Positions 1 to 8,916 of a stretch of DNA of 38,906 nucleotides are shown piece by piece; the stretch's first letter is position 1, and every line of letters begins with the position of its first letter. The translations under genes were made by a program, and so were the position numbers. The stretch is from Setomelanomma holmii. Taxonomy: Eukaryota > Ascomycota > Dothideomycetes > Pleosporales > Phaeosphaeriaceae. The notes below the pieces were generated by a model, which saw only the letters and a program-made list of their open reading frames with translations, made no database searches and had not been told where the DNA came from. The DNA is taken from assembly GCA_010015745.1 (NCBI GenBank), contig ML978346.1:1-38906 (forward strand), written 5' to 3'.

Positions 1-559
1 ACGTTAATTACTGATTACAACATTTACCAAAGGTAAGGTTGGTTTTACAAAGGTACTGCAGAAGCAACTGTATTAGAGCGGGGTAGGAGACTGCTAGGCG
101 ACAGCAGGCAGCACAGGTAGGACCAGCAAACTTGGGCACGTGGGCACGTGGCCGTCGTCGACGCTTCTAGAACCCGTCGTCGTGCGCCACAGCTACGCAG
201 ACATCTAAGCACGCTACTGCCGGCTACTGCGTACTAAGAGCAGCTAAACCGTCGCAGCCGGTCAGACGAGTTTTGACGATCTCGCTATCAGCCCGGAGAA
301 ACTGCCGGAATGCACACTCTGGACTTTAACTAACCTTCGAAGCCTGTGATCTTGATCTTTAGCATCTCAGCTTCGCTTCTAGCCCTCCGAATGCGCGATT
401 GAACCTATATATCGCGGGTGAACAGGGGGTAGTCGACAGGGGTCCGACAGACAGCATAGACACAACAATCAATGCAACGAGCAACGCCGCGCTTTTTTCT
501 GTCAGACGTTGACACACTAAGAGAACAATAGTTGCAGATTTGATGCGCATTTAGCTTGT
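1..559. other. Non-coding left flank
   Basis: I see no credible gene here. The short open frames lack good starts and family motifs. The stretch holds two closely spaced CACGTG hexamers (137-142 and 145-150) and a TATA-like ATATAT near 406. It could be the edge of a decayed repeat, but I recognise no element. Confidence 0.4.
137..150. promoter_or_regulatory. Tandem CACGTG (E-box/G-box) pair
   Basis: Two perfect CACGTG palindromes start 8 bp apart in a direct repeat of GGGCACGTG. CACGTG is the core bound by bHLH regulators and Cbf1-type factors. No gene start lies close by, so any function is speculative. Confidence 0.25.
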
Positions 560-1028
560 CTACATACAGGCACGGGGCAAGACATGCGGAGGTCCAAAAG
601 CAAAAGCGTCTCGGCACACAGTGTGTCTCGCTACGCAGTGACCGACATTATATTGCAATTTGTCTTCAAAATTGGGTTCCAAAGTCGATGATGAGCATTT
701 AGGTCGATGTAACTTCTCGGTGTCTATGACCGGACAAGATACTTCGCTGATTGCTAGATCAGTATAGAGCGCCGACAGATCGTCTGCAGCTCCTTTTGAC
801 AATGTCTCGTTCATTGGCATGGAGACTTGGCGGGGTTATGTGTAATGTGTTTTCCGAAGAAGAAGGTGAAGGTGCCCGAGCATTTGTACATGAGTAGCTA
901 TACTTCAAGAGCATTGTCAGAAGCTCAAAGCTGAACAACGTCGTCGTCACATAGTGCCCTAGGAGACTCATTCCAGCATTGATGAAGCTCGACTGGGCAT
1001 TGTGTAGCAGACGTCTTGTAGCAGCCAT
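560..1028 (-). CDS. Hypothetical small protein (tentative spliced model)
   Basis: I do not recognise this protein. An ATG at 1028 opens a frame beginning MAATRRLLHNAQSSF, with a hydrophobic stretch (residues about 25-45). It can be joined in phase to a second frame (protein begins FSMPMNETLSKGAADD) by a 64-nt GT-AG intron at 826-889. This gives about 134 residues. The branch point is weak, and neither exon has known motifs. The gene may equally be spurious. The possible intron and the protein-like composition of the second exon are the only support. Confidence 0.25.
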
Positions 1029-1297
1029 TGTGTACCGACCGAACAACTACTGATTTACACCAAGATAGTATCGATATAATTGAATGCGAGAAGCATCATG
1101 ACGAAGAACAGTTGAACTTAGACGCATACTAGGATGATTCCACGCCAAATTACGGAAGGGTAGCTTCGGTGATGTCACAGTGGTAAATGCGTAAGGCTCT
1201 CGCGACGCGTCGCGTCAACAACACGTTGTCCAGAAATAACATCGTCCATAATTTCTCTATCCCACGCTATACTGAATCTCGATGGTTCACGCGACAG

Positions 1298-2583
1298 TTA
1301 CGTTGATGATGGCTTCAAAAACGCATAAGAACTTGGCACATAGCCCTCCGGCCATTTACCGGTCATTCCGAAGACTCCAACGGCTTTACTACTCAAGGAT
1401 TGTTGCGTGACATATTCGCGGACCTCCCTCTCTGCGTCGCCCGGAACCCTTCCACCCCTAGGAACTTGTGCCAGCCTCAGAGCTTGCAGCGCAGGTATAC
1501 TACAGCTCGCGCCACGATGCGGACGAAGTTGTGTAAAGGCCTCGCCTGCCAACATGACCTTTCCGCCCATGAAAGCTGCCGTAGTGTTATCGAACGAACA
1601 AATGGCTGTCAATAGCGGTAGATTATCCTTCGTTGTCGACCTCAAAAGTTGATGCCACAGCGACGGCATTGTGTTCTGTCTGCGAGCCAGCTGAGTCGTC
1701 CAGGTCTCTCGGCGTAACAGGTGCGCGGACACAGTATGATTGTGTTGGACGCCATTCGCATCGGTCATGGAGTCATTGAAATACGATGACGAAGCTTCGT
1801 AGTCATCATACCAGCACCACTCCATGAGGCGATTACCAGGAGCAGTGCTTCCCGTAAGGTCTGGTGTGAGGTACCTTCCATGTATCAGCGGGAGCCATAT
1901 GTCGCCACGACAGCCACTTACGCGAAGATGTAGCTGTTTGCAAACGAGCACATCAGGAGCTTTCCGTCCAAAACACCCTTGAGTTCTGACGGGACATCTG
2001 TTTCTGGAAAGCTACCTCGCCATGCAACATAGCCCGCATATTCGGAGCGCACCTCTGGCATCAACAAGCTGCGCACAAAAGAACGAGCACCGTCAGCTGC
2101 GATCACGAGACTTGCCCTTATCCTTCCCTCGATTCCGTCTGTACCACTGTAGGTTACAACAACCGTACTTCCCTGCTCTCCAATCCCGCAAACACGGTGG
2201 CTCATCCCAAAGATCACCAGTCCATCTCCACCATGGCTATCTTCACACGCTTCCCGCAGAAGACTATGAATTGCGCCCCAACTTGACGTGCAGATATCTT
2301 CGGATGCTGGGAGCTCTGTTAATATGACCCCGTCTCCATTCATGATTTGCGTAAATCGATTGCGAAAGGCGACCTCGTCGAGATCTACGCTAGGAGCGTA
2401 CTTGGTGATGAGTTCTTGTGCATGTGGCAAGAGGGATAAGCCTGCTGCTCGCGCCTGCAGCTCATCGGCTGAACGGGCCTCGAGGATAAATACATTGCGA
2501 CCAAGCGACTTGAGAACGAGAGCATGCATGAGGCCGGCTATCGAGCCGCCTATTACAATCGTATCCGTCGATGATGGCAGCAT
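1298..2583 (-). CDS. FAD-dependent monooxygenase, 2,6-dihydroxypyridine hydroxylase-like
   Basis: This is a group A flavoprotein hydroxylase of about 412 residues, expected to add oxygen to an aromatic or pyridine ring using NAD(P)H and FAD. The start is the ATG at 2583; the frame upstream of it has no typical leader. One 47-nt intron (1875-1921, GTAAGT, branch GCTGATAC) joins ...NSYIFA to YLTPDLTG.... Visible motifs are the N-terminal dinucleotide fold VIGGSIAGL (residues about 9-17), the DG motif VIAADGARSFVR (about 165-176), and YAGYVAWRG, which is characteristic of the dihydroxypyridine hydroxylase branch. The C-terminal FAD-ribose motif reads LAGEAF, where the family normally has GD. It lies tail-to-head with the transporter gene downstream in the sequence, so both may be co-regulated. 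The substrate is unknown; a salicylate-type or pyridine-type acid is plausible. Confidence 0.85.
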
Positions 2584-2934
2584 TATAAAGAAGACTGAGG
2601 TGCCGAGTGAGTAGGAAATTGGTGGTACAATCCACAAATTATGAGTTGTTATACGGCTGACGAGATAGGATTCTTTACCATGTCAAGTCGTCCAGGGCTT
2701 AACTTGAGTAGTAAGTCGGGCGTTATATGACGGGCGCGTAGTTATTCACGATTGCGGGTCATCGTTATACCGCAATTCACGACGTACTACGGCCCTATTC
2801 ATAGTCATCAAGAGCCTGAATGACCTGGAGGGAGTTCACATTCTGCGGCACCATGGAGTCGAAGGGCTCAACGTTGTTTCATTGTTTTGACAGACATCTG
2901 CGATAGGTGTACCATTCATGCTAGCAACATACAC

Positions 2935-5101
2935 TCAAAGGACGTATCGGAAGTCCTTGTTCTCAAACTCTGTGCAGTCTCGCATTCCAGCTTCATTACT
3001 CGCTGCTTTGTTCGCAGGTCCGTAAACGCGGTCGCGACGTCGATTCACGATGAACATATACGCTATAACATGCAACGTAAGCGTTTGAACGTACGGAGAT
3101 GATCTTGGTGAAGTGCGTACCTAGAAGACCAAGATGGCAGCCAGTCTTGATTGCATATCCGACGAGCAAGCCAATCGTTGCACCCTCGTATCTCGGCGCC
3201 TGGGATGCTTTTACGACGAACGGGCCAGCGAAGTTGCCCCAACAGTATGCGGTGCTGCGGGAGCGTTAGCCGATAGGACCATGACCGGCTCGGGTGATGT
3301 GCAAGGTTCGCATCGAGTTTCACATACAAGACAAGCGCACTTGCAAGTGACCTATGTGTATAGCCAGCCATATTTGAGGAGACAGTGGTGAGGGCAACGG
3401 TGAAGCCGACCGACTGCGCGTTGACTAGCCAGAAGCATACAAGCCTACCCCATGTATTCGATCGAGGAAGATACGCCATAAGAGCTGCAGCGACGGTGCA
3501 GAGAATGTTTGCCACAGTAGCAGTGAGCAGACGTGCTGGGTCATGGTAAGCATCGTTGCGCTCCCCGCGAAGCATGGTTCAAATGTTTAGAGTACTTACA
3601 ATTGGGCACGTTCAGGATGATAGCTCCACTAATTATCAATGCGACTATCTGCACCGCATCACCGACAGACTTGAGCTGCGTCGTCATAGTCGTACTGAAG
3701 CCCATGTCGCGAATGATGATGGTCGAGAAGGAGTTGACTACACCATTCGGAATTGCTCTGATTCTTGTGTCAGCCATGTATTCGAATCAAGCTTGGGTGT
3801 AGAGCAGCTAACGCAGCAAAGACGCTGATGAAGATCAATATTGTCTTAGGGTCGATGAAACCCCTCTTCACCTGTTTCTTATCGAAGGACTTGTTCTTGA
3901 TACCAGTTTCATTCCCCGCAACTCGACGGACCGCGACGAGACGCTCACGATGGGAGAGGAATGTCGCATTCGAGGGCGAGTCGGGTAGGAACAGCCAGAT
4001 GATGATTGCCCATAAGCATGTTGCACCGCCAAGAATGAAGAAGATCAGTTCCCAACGCTCAGGCTTCAGATTTGCGGGAAGCTTCGAAACGCCCATTGAG
4101 ATGTACGATCCAATCTAATTTCTGTCAGTACCTGTTCCTGACGCATATTGCAGTACTGTGAAGCACTTACAATGCCACCCCATCCAAGGGATGAGCTAGC
4201 AAGGCTGTTAGCGTACCCGTTGAGAGCTATGATTATTGAATACTTACTACCAGATGCACTGACGCAGAGGTATTTCTCGTCGAGTGTACCAAAAGCCGGT
4301 CATGATTGTCAATCCCCTGAAGAGTGGTTAGTACTGGTCGTCAATGGAGTGTGGGGCGGCATACGGAGTGACGGCTGCTTCAAAGATGCCCATGATGACT
4401 GGTGCATTGTTAGTACTCGTAAAACCGAAGGAAAGAATCTTAGCGTACATCTTACGGCCACTGAATTGTATTAGCAAAGTTAGGGCGGTCGAACTGGGGA
4501 TGGACTCACGAGCGCTTGAAAAATCACGACACTGGGTCATGATCAGGACCGTGACACCCCAGCAAAAGATGCTGATTGCCATCACCCTCTGCGCAGGGTA
4601 CCTTCCGATAAGCCAACCGCAGGGATATTGCCCGAAGAAGTATCCTGCGTATACCACTGGCCAAACACGTCAGATCTCGTGAAAGATGTGAAAGTGTCTT
4701 GATTCGTACTGGCAGACAAGTAATTGAACTCTTGGCCCTTCAAACCCAGAGCCTTCTGATATCCAAATAGGTTGGCGTAGTTGAGCGATGTCTTGTCCAT
4801 GAATTGTAGCGCTTGCGTGATGAGAAACATTGGTAGAATGGTTAAGTCGAGCTTCCATTGCAGTCTTTTCATCTGCAAAGTGTATCAGCTCATTACTCTG
4901 CAATAGTTTCGGACTTTAGGATCGTATTATGGCATCTTTACTGACCTCTTTTGCGGTGATGTCAAGTTCGAGACCTTCGACATACTCCTTGTAACCGACA
5001 GCATTATTTTGATCGGACTCGTCTAATGGTCGAACGTTTTTCTCGTCAAAATTATCGACAACATCAGCAGCGGGCTTGCCAACGTCCATGGTGCTCGTCA
5101 T
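2935..5101 (-). CDS. MFS anion:cation symporter, DAL5/TNA1 (allantoate/nicotinate permease) type
   Basis: This is a plasma-membrane major facilitator for organic anions, of the family that includes yeast Dal5 and Tna1. I assemble 12 exons: 5101-4946, 4872-4710, 4656-4510, 4460-4449, 4398-4365, 4316-4248, 4195-4171, 4114-3813, 3763-3600, 3535-3328, 3254-3121 and 3062-2935. They give 513 residues with every phase matching. Exon 4 is only 12 nt. Family landmarks appear in order: MKRLQWKLDLTILPMF (helix 1), FMDKTSLNYAN, YAGYFFGQYPCGWLIGRYP, ALAVRFIMGIFEAAVTPG across four exons, GFWYTRREIPLRQCIWYSS, LPDSPSNATFLSHRER (central loop), NFAGPF, and a C-terminus MRDCTEFENKDFRYVL typical of the family. 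It is divergent from the dienelactone hydrolase gene and next to the monooxygenase, which suggests import of the cluster's substrate. Confidence 0.9.
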
Positions 5102-5621
5102 TTGTTCCGCGTCCTAAATCTTGTGTCAAAGAGGAGCACGTCCTTGGCGAAGAATTGGCCTAGAGATGTACGAGAAATTCAAGATCCTAAGATGCGGTCT
5201 ATGCTAAATATCTAATCCACAGCATCGGTAACCATTCCGCCTTGCTGGCATGATGTTGGGGTGCAGCGCGGGGAGCTTGCATATGTGGAGGTTAGCGTTG
5301 GTTCGAACTCAAGATTTGGTGTTGGTAACTTGCCACGGGGCATGCCCGCGGGCAGTTTCCGACGCGGATGCCGTCATCCGCCACTCCTTCAACCCATCCG
5401 AGTAACGGCAAAATACGGGTCACGGCTGATCGTAGCTCAATCCGGAATCAAGCCAGAATACTTGTCGGCAATGCTCAGGTCACTATAAAGGACTTCACAA
5501 TTACCGTGGCCAACTCGCACAGCCTCCTGCCGTGCTATAAACCACAGTTTTTTCGCACCGTTGCAAGTGCAGCGCATTCTTGTTGTAGTGTCCATCAATT
5601 GGTGCCTTGAAAACCCCCATC
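5102..5621. promoter_or_regulatory. Bidirectional promoter between transporter and hydrolase
   Basis: This 520-bp spacer separates two divergent genes. It contains a cluster of palindromes: GGGCATGCCC (5338-5347), TGCCCGCGGGCA (5343-5354) and an inverted repeat CGGATG...CATCCG-like element (5365-5380) that reads CGG-N10-CCG, the usual half-site arrangement for Zn2Cys6 dimers. TATAAA boxes at 5484-5489 and 5536-5541 point toward the hydrolase. The regulator at 8917-11203 is the obvious candidate to bind here; that link is inference. Confidence 0.5.
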
Positions 5622-6639
5622 ATGAGTCAAACGGTCACAGTTTCGTCGAAGACTTCGGTCAAGTCTTCGGACGATTATCTAGCGAAGCCTAGCGGTGCTT
5701 GCTGTCTCGAGGGTACATTGCATGAAGGGACGTCGCGAGGCTCGTGGGAGACAATCGCAGAGGTTGAGACATACATCTCAGAACCACCTTCCAGTAAAGC
5801 AAATGGCAATGTACTCCTTTACTTTCCTGATGTATGGGGTATGTTCTCTAACGGTCTACTCGTAATGGATGCGTTTGCGGATGCGGGTTATATTGTCCTG
5901 GGTCTGGACTATTTTCGAGGCGTAAGTCTCACAATTCGATCAAATGTTATGCATAGTATACTCACGCCCTGATAGGATCCAGTATGGAAGCATCGCAAAG
6001 ATCGCCATGATCGAAGTGATCCTGACTTCGATTACGAAGCGTGGAAGCGGAAACACATGGCCTTTGCTGACGATGCTGTACCTAAATGGGTGGAAGCAGT
6101 CGCAGAACGCTATCAAGATAGCAAGGCTAAGTTTGCGTGCGTTGGCTACTGCTTCGGTGCGCCGTACGTCTGTGATGAGCTAGCCAAGGGCACAGTAGCA
6201 GCTGGTGCTTTCGCACATCCAGCTTTCTTAAAAGAGCATCACTTTCAAAACATCAAGAGTTTGTCTTCCACTTCCAAACACCAAGACTTTGTAGGTTTTC
6301 TGACAAATGACGCATGTGTAGAGCCACTATTCCTGTCTTGTGCCGAAGAGGATCATACATTCGATGGACCGTCGCGAAGGCGAGCATTGGACATCCTTCG
6401 CGAACGGAAGAAGAAATACCAGTACCAGCTGTTCAGTGGTGTAGAGCATGGTTTCGCGCTTCGTGGTGATCCGACTGATCCTTATCAGCGTAAGTCCTTG
6501 AGTACCGTTCCTGGATTGACCAAAGCAATTGTATACTGACGACGCTTCTGGGTGCATAGGCTGGGTAAAGGAGCAAAGTCTGTCGAGTATAGTTGGCTGG
6601 TTCGACTTTTGGCTAGTGGCGGGCCCAATATTGGTTTGA
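5622..6639 (+). CDS. Dienelactone hydrolase family alpha/beta hydrolase
   Basis: This is a cytosolic hydrolase of the DLH family, which in ring-cleavage pathways opens lactones; fungal members have varied substrates. There are four exons (5622-5921, 5976-6258, 6322-6489, 6560-6639) giving 276 residues. The ATG at 5622 (MSQTV) is the first real ATG. The landmarks are VLLYFPDVWGMF, YFRGDPVWKHRKD across intron 1, the nucleophile elbow GYCFGAPY (catalytic Cys), LFLSCAEEDHTF (acid region), and GVEHGFALRGD (catalytic His), followed by WVKEQSL...GWFDFWL. Intron 2 (6259-6321, 63 nt) is a multiple of three with no stop, so it would not break the frame if retained. Removing it restores the family sequence NIKKPLFLSCAE. 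It is divergent from the transporter and likely co-regulated. Confidence 0.9.
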
Positions 6640-7308
6640 AAGCCGCAATCGTGTATGTTGGAGCCATAGTTTGTATGTTGTACCTGTTCCGTGAATATAG
6701 AGAGGCCTTCGATCAATTGCGTTCGGTGTAGTGTGACATACGCATGCTGCCAGATTGGTTGAGATCTTGAACACGCGGCGACAGCTTCTGGTCCGAGCAG
6801 GCAGGAATCGCCTCCTTCAATCAAGGGCATGGCCAGAAGCGCGCACGATGTGTTGCGAACTTGAACAGCTATTGTAATTTCAGGCGCGGCTGCGAAATAC
6901 TGCGGTGACGAATTGGACCAGCTCGGCGACGATCACGCCCACTACCGGTACCGGTACAGCGTCGCGCGACCTGCACTAACATAGGCTCCATGCAGAGACT
7001 CCACGAACTCTGCAATCTTCAAGATAGGCAATTCGGTTGCGCAAAGGCTAGCTTGCACTTCCGGCTTTCTGACGTTCGGTGCCTTGCCGCGGACAATGAC
7101 CGACAGGTCGAAATGCTGGCCACGGCCATTTGCCGAGAGATGTCTTCCTTCGGAGCCGCTGCAGGCTGTGCGTCGGTTGAAGCCGCAGGAATTGTAAGAC
7201 GTCCATGGTCAATATTTACAGAATATCTTAATTAAGGAATTCACTTCATCTTTGAAATCGTCAATTTGACAATACTTCGCGAAGGCTATCTTGACCCGCG
7301 CACATAGC
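6640..7308. other. Intergenic region with SDR promoter
   Basis: No gene is supported in these 669 bp. A perfect 14-bp palindrome TACCGGTACCGGTA lies at 6943-6956 (CGG-N2-CCG core), and a CGG-N7-CCG arrangement lies at 7090-7102. Both could be Zn2Cys6 sites for the downstream dehydrogenase. Confidence 0.45.
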
Positions 7309-8439
7309 ATGGCCCCTCCACGAGCTCTTGATTTCACAGGAGATGTCGCGATCGTTACTGGAGCTGGATCGCGCATGGACGGTAAGTGATCCATCGTACA
7401 TTGGACCGTAGCACGTGCTCATGAACGATTAGGTGAGATCGGGAATGGACGTGCCGCTGCAATACTACTAGCTCGACATGGCGCAAGCGTCGCCTTGGTC
7501 GATTACAACGTTGCCTGGGCCCAGGAGACGAAGCGTATGATTGACGAGGAAGGCGGAATCTCCGAGGTCATTCAGGCCGATGTGACGAGCGAGGAGTCGT
7601 GTAAGAATGCTGTGCAAAAGACCATCGAGCTCTACGGTAAACTGCACATCTTGGTGAACATTGGTAAGCTTCGCAGGCGTAATGGCTCAATATAGACTGA
7701 CCGCAAACCAAGTCGGCGTCGGAGGTGCCATTGGCGATGCCACAAACATCAATCTGGAAGCCTGGGAGCGAGACTTCCGGATCAATGTTACCAGCATGGT
7801 AATGATGAGTCGATTCGCGATCCCCGAAATGAGGAAGCAAGGGCGAGGTTCTATCATCAACATGTCGTCGGTCTCTGGCTGTAAGTTTCAACCAGATCGA
7901 ATTTGTGCCGTGCCCACCCCCACTGACCGACCTTCAGTGCTTGGCGGAAATCCGAGCCTTTTGTATCCCACCACCAAAGGCGCCATCATCCAGATGACAC
8001 GCGCTATGGCGGCGCATCATGGGCAAGAGAACATCCGAGTCAACTGTGTAGCGCCAGGAATGGTCTACACGCCTATGACTCGGGGACGTGGGATGACTGA
8101 TGAGATGAGGCAAGCTCGAATCAACCAGAACTTGATGAAGAAGGAGGGCACCGGATGGGATGTCGGCTACGGTACGTCGCACTGGCCTTACCATCGGAAT
8201 GGGTTCCTCTGGTAACTTCATACTGACATTGATGAACAGCGATTCTCTTTCTCGCAAGCAAGGAGGCTGGGTGGATAACAGGGCTAGTCATGCCAGTGGA
8301 CGGCGGAGTAAGCATACTATGAGTTCGTTTAACTTAAGTAGTAGCTAACTTGAGTGATCAGACTACCGCGGGCAAGGCAGATAGACCAGCCCTGAAGGCG
8401 GATACATTGGCCCAGGAGATCACAGGGGTCGAGAACTAA
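7309..8439 (+). CDS. Short-chain dehydrogenase/reductase
   Basis: This is an NAD(P)-dependent oxidoreductase with a Rossmann fold. There are six exons (7309-7381, 7433-7663, 7713-7880, 7938-8171, 8240-8307, 8362-8439) giving 283 residues, with all phases consistent. The cofactor loop is VAIVTGAGSRMDGEIGNGRA, and D of VALVDYN at the end of strand 2 favours NAD. The structural NNAG-type motif reads VNIVGVGG, losing one Asn. The catalytic residues are Ser in INMSSVSG and Tyr/Lys in YPTTK. RVNCVAPGMVYTPM and ITGLVMPVDGG are classical C-terminal landmarks. It probably oxidises or reduces an intermediate made by the neighbouring monooxygenase and hydrolase; the substrate is unknown. Confidence 0.9.
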
Positions 8440-8916
8440 TCGTCTTCCAGCGGTAGCATTGTGAGGGTCAGATAGAAAGAGAACGCCAGTGAGTGCGGAA
8501 CCTGCAGCGACGTGTGAATTTTCCAGCTCAAGGTGCCAAATGCTGTTGAACGGAAGCTGCACGACCCGAGAATCGAGTACCTGAGAACCAGAGCGCAAAG
8601 TTTTTCAAATAAGCACCCAACGGGGCAATGTGGAAGAGCGGTAGACCTGGGTTGCGCCCCTCCACAATATATCCAGAATCTCATGTGAACAATCGCGAGA
8701 TCGGTAAAGCGACTCCAGGCTGTGTGTCTGGCTTATAGACGAGAGACCAAGAGTTGTGCGGGAAGAAGGAGCCGAGGCTAGCTCAACGCGTTTGGATTAG
8801 CATGCACGCTTGCCGTATTCGACCACGGTACCCCAGCTTGATCATCCATCTCTCATAACATCAGCTTGCCTCTCCTGTCACTGAAAATATCGGCATGCAT
8901 CCTATCTTGCGCAATC
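8440..8916. other. Intergenic region upstream of regulator gene
   Basis: This 477-bp stretch contains no gene I can support. It holds the SDR 3' end and the promoter of the Zn2Cys6 gene. I see no clear TATA box or paired CGG site. Confidence 0.4.

Noticed and set aside
4448..4460. GTAAGAT at 4455 as the donor of transporter intron 4
   Set aside because: It fits the consensus better but leaves a 5-nt exon and shifts the frame. GTACGC at 4448 restores the conserved helix.
5298..5310. GGTTCGAACTC, resembling a tRNA B box
   Set aside because: No matching A box at the right distance and no cloverleaf stems could be drawn around it.
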